In this document: in pieces, positions 49,950 to 61,900 of the stretch
Layout of the letters: each line of letters starts with the position of its first letter
How positions within the stretch are numbered: the first letter of the stretch is position 1
Assembly: GCA_949358305.1 (NCBI GenBank)
Contig: OX442315.1
Location: 8,706,427 to 8,770,426, forward strand
Length of the DNA stretch: 64,000 nt
Direction of reading: 5' to 3'
Source: Strigamia acuminata
Taxonomy: Eukaryota; Arthropoda; Chilopoda; Geophilomorpha; Linotaeniidae
The notes under the pieces: model-generated
Databases searched by the model: none
What the model was told of the DNA's origin: nothing
Seen by the model: only the letters and a program-made list of their open reading frames with translations
Position numbers and translations under genes: made by a program

Positions 49950-52900
49950 ATGAATTACAGAAGAAGGTTGACAGCGGTGAGACGAATTGCAAAACCGTAT
50001 GTCGAACTCAAAATTGAAGAATTGGCTTCTCCGACACTTTCTATCACAAAGAACAAAAAGTTTGCAAGAATATATCAAATTTGCCGGTTATTCATCGGCA
50101 TAACTACACTTTCTTTATGCATATTCCAATGTTGTGAACAAATAGTTTACTACACACAAAAGCCTATAAAAGTGCGTGCTGGTTTTGCTGAAGAAAATCT
50201 TGGTAATTTCCCAGCAATGTATCTAGCTTCAATTTATGACGATGAATCAATGGAGGCTTCTAATACGATGCAACATAAAAAAGGTAAGATCGAAAGTTTT
50301 TCTCTTTCTTAATTAAAATCTACATGTAGATTTGTATTCTAGAATGCAGTCATGGTTTGAATTATTACATTGACAATCAGACAAGCTTATCTACTGTTAT
50401 GAAAAGGAAAAACTTTACTAAGATGATAAAAAATATTATCTTTGCTAGAGTAAGTACAATACATTGAATAAATTCAAGAAGAATATTTCCTGCTGTCTTT
50501 GATGAAATAACTTGATTTTAATTGGTCAGTTATAGAAAGGCATTTCTTTGGTAGATAACCTACGGTTGAATTTGCCAGTTTGGAATATTTTCTACATTTT
50601 TTATTCATTTATTAAACATTGAAATTTCTACCGCGTGGTCGCAAAAACAATGGAGTCATTTCGCTGTTGCTTGTCTCGGATTTGTCCGTCGGACGAGATG
50701 GAATGCTCAAAGAGCCTTCTATCCGTGCCTGTTGTCTAGAGATTACTTAGCGTCGCTGAAACGTCGATTAAGAGCGGAGTTCCTTGCGACGTTCAGACAC
50801 TACGAGAATCGAAGTACTACTTAGTACTACTAATTCAATAGGATTCGCAATGGCTGTTCCTCGCTTGTGCGGGAATAACCTTCTTGCAAATTACACGGAA
50901 TTACAAATATGTATATACACAGTGGTCTTCTCGGTCACTCCTAACTTGCGCTTGAAGTAGGCCTGACGATGAGGTAGTTGCTGTGTGTGTGTTGAACGGG
51001 TTTTTGGTAAGTTCTGTCCCTCGGCGGGAAAACTAGTATTATACAGAGTGGACCAAAAGTCTGATCCCCTCAAATATTTCCTGAGCAATTGCATCTACGC
51101 CAACTTTGATGAAGATGATCATATAGGAAGTTGAGCGAGAGCAATCCAATGATGTCATCAAACCTGACCTTGATGGGCATTTTCAAGGTCATTCACTTGC
51201 TAACTTCTAAACCAATCAGGTTAGAGCAAAAAAGATAATTACAAAGTTGTAGAGCACAATCAAATTAGTACTATCCAACTTATCTTAGTCATCTTAAGTT
51301 AAATGTTTTCTTTTTAAAAAGGAGACAAATCAGCTAAAATAAAGCCAGCCATTGTGACAAAACGTAAATTTCTACTCCAAAAATACTGAATTACTGAAAT
51401 AAACGTATTCAAATGTGCATTATTATGCAAGTAAACAAGAAAAACCACTGCCTTTTTTTAATGCCTCAATTATTTTATCACAAGAATAAAAAATTTCACT
51501 TTGCTGATTTTTTTTCTGATTTGTCTCCTTTTTAAAAAGAAAACATATAACTTAAGATGACTAAAATAAGTTGGATAGTACTAATTTTTTCTGATTTGTC
51601 TCCTTTTTAAAAAGAAAACATAACTTAAGATGACTAAAATAAGTTAGATAGTACTAATTTGATGGTGCTCTACAACTTTGTAATTGACTTTTTTGCTCTA
51701 ACCTGATTGGTTTAGAAGTTAGAAAGTGAATGACCTTAAAAATGGCTTTCAAGGTCAAATTTGATGACGTCATTGGATTGCTCTTGCCCAACTTCCTATA
51801 CGATCGCTTCATCAAAGTTGGCCTAGATGCACTTGCTCAGGAAATATTTGAGGGGATCAGACTTTTGGTCCACTCTGTATAGGAGGGTAAGGTGACGATG
51901 ATAGCCAATCATAGCTGTCGACTCAATCTTGTCCTTTCCCAAGGGCGTCCATCCACCTGTTCTGGGAATAAGTAGAGCTGGCGAGAGGGCAAATGACCCA
52001 TTCATCCAGTGATTCAGGAGAGAAACATTCAGGAAATGACTCCGCGGGAGGGGAAGTAGGGGCGACCGTATTTCTGGGTCACCACAACCTTGAAACTGAC
52101 CACCAGCATTATGCTTCCTCCCTCAAAGTGTACATAATAGTGGTCAATAAGATGGCTGGTTTAAAAAACCTCACAGTATATTTGTCCAGTATATTTTTTT
52201 ACATATTTGCAATTTATAGGGTTCAAGAGTCTATTACAAAAAATTTGAAACAACAGAAATATATTCAATTTTTTCATTGATTACGCGAATTGAAAATGGT
52301 GCGTTACATTTTGTTCACCTCTCATAATATTTAGCTTGTTTGTTTTTGAAAACATGTAAATCAATATTATTTTTTCTCTTTCAAATCAAGTGAAAAATAT
52401 TCAACTTGGACCAGAAAACCGAATTAAAATTCAGATGCAAACTGGAATGAAGGATCAAGATTTTATGATTATATCGGTTTGTATAGTGGTCAACTAACCT
52501 AATGACTAGGGTTTCTCAAAAACGAGACATTTTGAAAAACCAGTATTTCGGTTTTCAATATTCAAAAAACCGATAAACCAGTATTTATCAGCTATGAAAT
52601 AAAATAAAATAGCTACAATGTTTAATAGTTTTATTTTAATTTTTCTTTTTAAAAAGTAAAATTAAAAAAAAAAAAATTTTTTTGAGGTTTTTTTCACATT
52701 TTGGATACAATTTTTAATATATTTCGCGGTCTGCTTTAAGAAAAAAAATATTTTCTGGTTAATGTGTCAGTTAATGAGGGTTTGTAATTTGACAATACGT
52801 ACTGATATATTGGGTCAACAAATCGACCCAACAGTTTGACCGAGGCACACAGCTTTGTCCCCAAAATGATTGACGACAAAATGAACAAAATGACCGTCAA

Positions 52901-55900
52901 CTCAATGACTACATCTGCTCAATTTTCGAATTTTCGACTTTTTAAAGTAAAAAAGTGCATTTAATGGTTCGCAAAATATGGTAAATTCATACTCTAAGAA
53001 AATAAATTTTCTAAAATTACAAAAGCACAAGACAAATTTTCTCTAGTTTTTAACAATGAATTTGGTCTAATTTTAAAATGTTGTGTTTAAACGTCCTTGA
53101 GATACCTAACCTATTTTTCACATAGGTGTTTATAACTGCAAAAGAAATCAATATTCCTGTAATGGTTGTTCCTCAATATCATTTGGGACACCTATTTAAA
53201 AGCAATGTAATTGCTTTTACAGTTAAAAGGGTAAGAAAACACATCAATTGTTAAAATGATTATCATTTTTTCTTCAACAATATTTATTATTTATTTAGTA
53301 CAAATTTCTAAACCGAAAGTTGGCTGCCTGTGTTGATCTAACTAAATTGGAGCAATGTCAAAATACATGTTATTTGAATCAAATTTCTTTAAAAAATTTC
53401 ACATGCCGGTAAGTTCTAAACTTGTAAATAAACAGCCCCACAATCACAAAGAAGCATTCAAATTGGTTAAAATAGATCTGCTTAAATGATTGCAGTTGAT
53501 AATCTCGTTTTCATTTTAAGATATAACGTTTCTTAAGTCATTTATTTAGCTTAACTGCAGGGTTGTTATGCATGCTTATTTATGCATGGTCATGCGACCG
53601 TTTGGCCACCGTAGCTGGTTACCGTGGATACCCATGGTGACCCACGTCACTCCACACACTGCTCTCTGGTCCCTGGCCAGGGGCGGATTTAGCTTTTCGG
53701 GGGCCCGGGGCTTTAGGTTTTTTCGGGGCCCCTTTTCGAAATTTTTAATAGCAACCTTTCTTCTTTTTTGTTTTTTAGCGACCTTTTTTTTTTAGTGCAT
53801 GGCCCTGCGTCTTGGGGGCCCCCTAGAATTTGGGGGCCCGGGGCTCAAGCCCCATTAGCCCCTATGTAGATCCGCCCCTGCCCCTGGCCACCCTTCTTGC
53901 AAGGTAGACTGGCCTAGTGGGGAAGGAAGGAGCTGAGTGATGTGGGGGAAGAGAGTGCGAGTCAGAGAGAGAGAGTTTGTACAGCACAGAGTGAGGACAT
54001 GTGTTAGAGGGTCATCGCATGAGCACTGAGCACTCTCACATGTGGATGAAACTGTGAGTGGATTTAAACACTAAGTCAAATAATTGATTGATTGTTTTGA
54101 TTAAAAGGCAAGAGACCTTTATTGTGTGAGCGCGGTTGTCACAGACAACACTAACTGTATAAAAATGGATGATTAAATGAGCGATATTTATGTTTCAATG
54201 TTCAAATGGTCGTGGCTAATTCCCAGGTGCATCAACAAGTGGTAGCAGAGCACGGTTGGAAAAATCAGGCTGTAACACAGTGAAGCGCAAGTAGAAATTA
54301 GTGGAATTAAGAAGAGAAAATTAATTTTTCGTACGTTTCTTTTCCGCACGCATTCGTTTGAGACAAAATGGCGGACGCGATCGTCAATATTTCTTCAAAT
54401 TCAACGGCGATAGAGAGGTTGACCGAGCGCAATTATTTCTTATGGAAGATGCGCATAAGATCGACGCTGAAGAAACAACACTTGTGGAAAACGACTATTG
54501 AACAAGCTGAACCGGAGAAGGCACGACCGGGACAAGCTAATTACGCCCAAATGCAAGCAATCTGGGATGATTGGGAGAGGAAGAACAACAAGGCCATGCA
54601 CATTTTGGTTATTTCACTGTCGGCGGAGCAAGCTGTGCGATATAGCACCGAGACAAGCGCGAAAATCTTGTGGGACAAGATAGAAGCCGACATGGGACCA
54701 AGGAATGCCTACGAGATCGTCAAATGCGGAATTGAATTGGCAAAGCTGAAAATGCAAGAGAAAGAATCCGTGGACGATTACGTGAATCGAGCCGAAGCAA
54801 TAAAAGCGAAGGGAGCAGAGCTTGGGAAGATTTATTCTAACCAAGAAATGGTTGCTTATGTGGCGCAGGGATTGCGGGCAGAATTCGAGCACAATGTCAG
54901 GATTTTTGATGGCCAGAAAAACGATTTGTCGATGATGGACGCGAGGACGATGTTACGAAGAGAAGAGGAGAGACAACGAGAGAAAAGGAAGAGCGGACAA
55001 GGATCCGAAAATGCTTACAGAGCACGACCAAAAGGGAAAACAGGAATTGAATGTTTTAATTGCCATAAAAAGGGGCATTTTGCCAGAGATTGCTGGTCAA
55101 AGGACAAGAGCAAGGAAGGACCGACAGGAAGTGCAAATGCACGAACACGAGGAGGCGGAGCGAAACCATTTGAGAAATGGCGAGGCGGAAAGAAGCCAAC
55201 GGAGCACAGCGCACGTTGCGAAGTAACTTCTACGAGCAAACCACGCGAATATTCATTTGGTGCGTGGGTGAAGCCGAGAAGTCGAATGGACGAGCAAGCG
55301 AATGCAGTGACGACGCAAGAAGAAGAAGAGAAGGAAGAGTGGCTAATTGATTCGGGCGCGACAAGCCACATGGTGTCAAACAAAGAGGTTTTTCACGTTT
55401 TTGAGCAATATCCGCAAAATGTAGGATTAGCTAGCGGTGAAGTCGAAGCGGGATCGCCAGGGCGAGGACAATTGGTCATAAAAGAGCACGAAATGGAAAA
55501 TAGATTGCGTTTGAGTAACGTTTTATACGTTCCAACATTGCAAACCAATTTATTATCAGTTCCGAAAATAGTGGACGCCGGACTGGAAGTCAGATTCACG
55601 AAAAATTGCGCAAATGTACTGGATGCTGCTGGAAATAAGGTGATGACGGCACAGCGAGTTGACAACAAGTTTTTATTGTCAGCGACATATTGCGAGGGGT
55701 CGAGGGGAGAAATTGCGTGTGCAACTGGAGCACTGACACGTACGATTTGGCATCGTAGATTAGGACACCCAAACCCCAGAAGCATGGACGAAATGGGCAG
55801 ACAAGGACTGGTCAGAGGTATGACATGGGATGGAAAATCACAAGATGAGCAATGCACTGAGTGCATAAAAGCAAAAATGGCGAAAGTGTCACGAAAGACA

Positions 55901-58900
55901 ATACCATTTCAACAATCTCAGCAAGTATTGGAATTACTGCATATGGATTTGATGGGGCCAATGCCAACGAATTCATTGGGTGGAGCGAGATTTATTCTCA
56001 CTATAGTTGACGACTACAGTCGTATGATTTTTGTGAAGTTGCTGGAACAGAAGGGTCAAGCGGCAGAAGCCATAAAAGGGTTTTTGACACGACACGAATT
56101 ACAAAAGGGAGAGAAAGTTAAACGCATTAGAACCGATAATGGCGGAGAATTTTTAAACGAGAATTTGGCACAATTTTACGGTCAGAAGGGGATTCATCAC
56201 GAATTGACCACACCTTGGACACCGATGTCTAATGGATTAGCGGAACGGACAAACCGGACCATCACAGAAACGATGAGAGCGTTAATGTTGGACTCGAAAT
56301 TGGCATTACCATTTTGGGGCGAAGCGATGTTGACGGCGGCTTACCTGCGGAACAGATGCAGATCGAGCGTACATGGCAAAACACCGTATGAAATGTGGAT
56401 GGGACGACCACCAGATGTTTCTTATTTGCGACGATTTGGGTGTGTGGCCCATGTGCTGGAACCAAAATTTAGACAGACGAAACTGAGCGCGAAGACGAAA
56501 GAAGGTTTTTTAGTCGGATACTCGGCGACGCGCAAGGCATATCGGATTTTTATGCAAGAAACTGGACGGATTACGGAGTCACGGGACGTGATATTTGACG
56601 AAACACGACTGGGCAATTTAGATGTACCCGGGGAAACCAAAACCGACGAATTGGTGGAATTAGATGTCCATTACGACACGCCGGTTCTTCCGATCGGAGT
56701 ACCTGCACCAGTTGAGCACGTACAACTCGAGTTGCAACACGAACCAGAACCAGAACCAGAACCGGATCAGGAACCGGAACAAGAACAGGAACAGGAGCCA
56801 GTACGGGTGCCGGCGCAGGTCCCCGCTCGGAGGGGAGGAAGGAGACCCGGCGCAACCAAAAATGTTTTGGCTGTTGAAAAACAAGCGAGAATAGAAGCGA
56901 CTGAAGCGGACCTATTGCAACGAGGCGTACGACGTTCGGGGAGGTTGAGAGAACAAGCAAACATGGCTGACGTTTTAATAACGCCAACTACGCAAAAGGA
57001 AGCGATGAAATTACCTCAAGCGGACAAATGGACGGAAGCGATGCAAGATGAGATTAATTCCATGCATCAGCACGAAGTTTGGAAAATGGAGAAAAGACCA
57101 AATGATGTAAAACCGGTGAAGTCTAAATGGGTATTTAGAATTAAAGAAAATCCGGATGAGAGCCTTAATCGATACAAAGCACGTTTGGTGGCTGTTGGTT
57201 GTAGCCAAAAGCCTGGTACCGATTATGACCAAACATTTTCACCAGTGGTGCGAATTGAATCACTGAGGATCTTACTGGACTTAGCAGCAAAGGAGGATCT
57301 TTTGTTGGATTTGCACGACGTGAAAACAGCATACTTACATGGCAAATTAAAGGAGAGGATTTTTATGGAGCAACCGGAAGGATTTGAAGAAGCGGGAATC
57401 GAATTTGTTTGTAGACTTTTGAGAAGTATTTACGGGCTAAAGCAAGCAGGACGTTGTTGGAACGAGAGACTACATGAAGTTTTGACAGCTTGCGGATTCA
57501 AAAGAATGGCAGATGATCCGTGTCTTTACCAATACAGAAGCGACGATGGAACGATGTACATAGCAGTTTACGTAGACGATCTTGTAACGGCAAGTTCAAA
57601 CGCCAAAGTTCGAGATGAAAAGATCAAAGACTTGAACAAATTTGTGGAATTGGTGTCAATGGGCAAACTTACTTACGTTTTGGGTTTGGAAGTCAGTCAA
57701 AAAGATGGAGAGATTTATTTATTTCAACGAAAATACGCAGAGAAAATTTTGAAACGTTTCGGACTGGATAAATGCAATTCAGTTGCTACACCGATGGAAT
57801 TGGGACTTAAGTTGGAGGAGTTTGAAGACAGCAAGCCAGTTGACCAGAAACTGTATCAAGAAGTTATTGGAAGTATTATGTACTTGGCAACCAGTACCAG
57901 GCCAGACCTAAGCTTTGCGGTGAGCTCACTTTCCCGATTTAACAAGGACCCGAGGGAAATTCACATGGCTGCAGCAAAGCGAGTACTAAGATACATTCGA
58001 GGGACACTAGATTACAAATTGAAGTACACGAAAGGGGAATACCATCTACACTCCTACGCTGACGCGAGCTGGAACTCGACGCAAAACGCACGTTCATTCA
58101 CGGGATATGTTGTGAAGAATGGAGAGTCATTGATAAGTTGGCGATGCAAGAAGCAGGGCAATGTAGCGGAGTCTTCTTGCGAGAGCGAGCTAGATGCGGT
58201 GGCCGACGCGGTCAAGGAACTGAGTTGGGTGAAAGGGATTTATGGAGATTTGCGAGCACCGATCAACAAGGAGATGACACTCTACAATGACAACGAAGCG
58301 GCAGTCCAGATGTTGCAGGATGGTGTGCAAAGAGTTCGGACGAAATATCTTAACCGAAAGTACCATCTAATCAAGTCCAAAGTCGAGGTGGACAAGATAC
58401 AAGTTGTACACGTACCAGGAGTGGAGATGTGGGCGGACGTTTTAACAAAACCGCTCAGCAAGCCGAACATTGATAAATGTTTGCGAGGGATGAACATTCT
58501 TCAAAGACAAGTTGAATAATTGTTTATGATATTGATGTTGAATGTTTGAATTTACGGATAGTTTATTTAAGTTGGTTTTTTGAGTGTTAAAATCAAAGGG
58601 GAGATTGTGAGTGGATTTAAACACTAAGTCAAATAATTGATTGATTGTTTTGATTAAAAGGCAAGAGACCTTTATTGTGTGAGCGCGGTTGTCACAGACA
58701 ACACTAACTGTATAAAAATGGATGATTAAATGAGCGATATTTATGTTTCAATGTTCAAATGGTCGTGGCTAATTCCCAGGTGCATCAACAGAAACAGCTT
58801 TGGTTCGTTAATGCATGAATGTGAACTAGGCTTAAAATAAGTGGGTAGTAGTTTCGCATTCGCTAAAAACTGTAACCCCAGTGGATAAACCAATGAACCA

Positions 58901-61900
58901 ATTTAACTACCTTCAGAAATGCTAATTTTGACAAATAAGATTAAACACCAAAACATTTATTCGAAGCATTACGCTAATTGCATAATCAAATGTTTTTAAA
59001 ATCTTACTCTTTTCAGACTGCCGTTCCTGCCACCACAACAAACAAATGATTGTATTTCAGACCAACTAAGTTGCGATTACCTTAAATTAATAAATAATAT
59101 AACAACAAGTGTAAATGCACATTTTGACTGTCATTGTGCACCTGAATGTGAAAAAACCATAGTCACTTCGTATTATTACTTCAGCAATGAAAGAGCCAAG
59201 TCTGTAGAAATATACTCATTCAGCAACTGGATTCGTAGCTTGACTGAATACTTTTTCTACGACTTTATTGCTCTTATGTGCGACATTGGAGGTTGCTTAT
59301 GTTTTTATGCAGGCGTATCATGTCTGTCAATTGTAGATGCAATTATTTCCAACATCCGAAAACAAAACAAGAAAATTCGACTCTACGTGAAGAAAAAAAG
59401 CCGGCTTGAGAAGACAGTCCAAAAATTAGTACATCAACAATACGGAAAGATCATTCAAGTTCAGTATCAATCTGCTTTTATAGTTAAATTTAAAAAAATG
59501 TTTGTTCTAGTTATGTGCGGTCTTTGTACTTACTTAATTCACAAACAAATCATGACATTCAAAGCATATCCTACGTATGAAGCTATTGAACTTGTACAGG
59601 AAGAATATATCCATGTACCTTCTATTGTTTCGTGCACTGACAATAATAAAATATACCAGGAAAAAGATGAATTAAAAAAGAAAAAACTGCTGAATGTTAC
59701 TTGTCCAGAAGACATTGATATTTTGGATATACTTGATGAACCATCAAGATTCTCAGGAAAACTTGACCTTTTGTGGCAAGAATCAGGAGACATGGAGAAT
59801 TATGACACTGCTGAAGTAAAAACTATCTTTTAGTACTCTGGTTGTATTATGATAATGTCGGTTGACAAAACCAGGAAATCAGTTGACTAAATCAAGTTAC
59901 CGTATTTTATCGAATAAGATTACAATTACAATTTCGGCTTTTCGTTTGTTACATTTGTTTAACGTAACAAACGAACGTCACGAACAAATTGTACATTCAT
60001 CGTTCGTGAGATTAAATACAGAAACAATACAGTACTTTCGCAAAAATTCTATTCAGAGAAGGCTGCAATTCGAAGGAGACTCTTAATCGGTGGAATACAG
60101 TATATTGATTTTTTATTGGTTTGCAACTGGATTCCTGTTCAATATGTGACTGGAAAACCTGATATTAGAGTTACAACTTCACCTGTCACAATCGTGAAGC
60201 TAAATATCAACCTCATATTTTCCAGTGACAAATCAAAAGCTTGCTTTTACAAAGTGGATAAAAACTCACCCGCTTGAGCAAACAAGCTTGAGTATACATG
60301 GTGTCCCAAAAGTCTTAACCCCCCTAAATATTTCGTGAGCAATTGCATCTAGGCCAACTTTGATAAAGCGATTGTATAGGAAGTTGGGTGAGAGCAATCC
60401 AATGATGTCATCAAATTTGACCTTGAAGGTCATTTTTAAGGTCATTTATTTGCTAACTTCTAAACCAATCAGGTTAGAGCAAAATTTCCAATTACTAAGT
60501 TGTAGATAACCATCTAATTGGTCTAGAACTGTTCTTAAAAAAATTATTTCTTACTAAAAAGTTTTGAAAAAAAAAGGTTTGAAATGTTAGTCTACTCAGC
60601 TTTGTAACCTAAAACTATCACGTGGAATGTATTTCCAAAATAAATTATTTCCTTTCTTTTGTGTTTCCTCTCTTCTACTTACAAGTATGACCCAATAAAG
60701 TGTCCTAATTGAGGATTAGCTTGGTTGCCCCAATAGTTTTAGGTTACAAAGCTGAGTTACAAAGCTGAGTAGACCAATGTTTCAAACCTTTTTTTCTCAA
60801 AACTTTTCAGTAAGAGATAATTTTTTTAAGAACAGTTCTAGACTAATTAGATGGTTCTCTACAACTTTGCAATTGACATTATTTGCGTAGCATTGTTGGT
60901 TTAAAAGTTACGAGTTGCAAAACAGTGATGCAACAATGTCACATGAATTTAACACGTTTCATTGAATTCGCCACATGTCATTTACTTCAATTCATAATCA
61001 AAAGTTTTTTTGAATTAACATGATTATGAAATAATTCACCTGGTAGGTGTTCGGCGAGACACCCTGTATTGCTTTTAAATGAACTTCTACTCACTCACTA
61101 CGATTAAACTGATTTTAATATACTGTGACCACTTGGCCATCCACGGTGACCTGCGTCACTCCACACACCGCCCAGTGGCCCTAAGGTCATCCCCCTTTGC
61201 AGCGTGGACTGACCTGGCTAGGAAAAGAGGGAGCCGAGTGGTATGGTAAAAAAGAGAGTTGAGGGAGCTGAAAGAATAGAAGTAGAGTTGATTTGCAAGA
61301 CCCGAAAAAGAAGACATGTGCTGCAAATGTCCTGACTTCTGCAAGGCCAACCGCGCCCGGTGCAGGCTCTACTCCTCTCACCATTCACCACTGTGACGCT
61401 CAGTAACATGGCGATGTGCCTGTTGCAGCCTCCATGAGTGGCTACATGGGTCGTACGAGGTAAGTACTGTACGACAGAATGTCCATTAGCAACCGACCAC
61501 GTCACCCCTGTGTATTGCTGGTGTAGCGTGCCTAACAGAACTGCCACACATGGGCAGATGGGAGACTCCAACCTCTAAAAAACTATTAGAAGCCAAAACC
61601 CAACAATCCGGAGTCCCTGTCTCAATCATTATGTGACTATGCGTCCCTCCCATGGAAGTCAATCCCCAGACTGCCGTGGGTAATTCCAACTTCAAGCATG
61701 TTTGGTGTTTTTGTCATGTGATTTTGACAGCCAATCAGAACCCTTTGAGAAGTTCTGTTCTGTTTCACACACTTTTGAACTTATTTTGTTTATTGTTTCT
61801 GTTTTTCTTATACAGATGATTGTAAAGGCACTCAACAAAGAAATATCAATGTTAAGTGTAATACTAGGAGAAAGATCTTATATACAGACGATATTTGGAA

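Larger units (their letters stand above)
54053..58790 (+). mobile_element. Complete, probably young Ty1/copia element
   Basis: LTRs of 185 bp (54053-54237 and 58606-58790) that appear identical, a perfect 5-bp target duplication GAAAC (54048-54052 and 58791-58795), a primer site of tRNA-iMet type, a purine tract AAAGGGGAGAT before the 3' LTR, and one intact gag-pol frame. It lies in the intron between exons 6 and 7 of channel copy 3, in the sense orientation. Confidence 0.97.
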
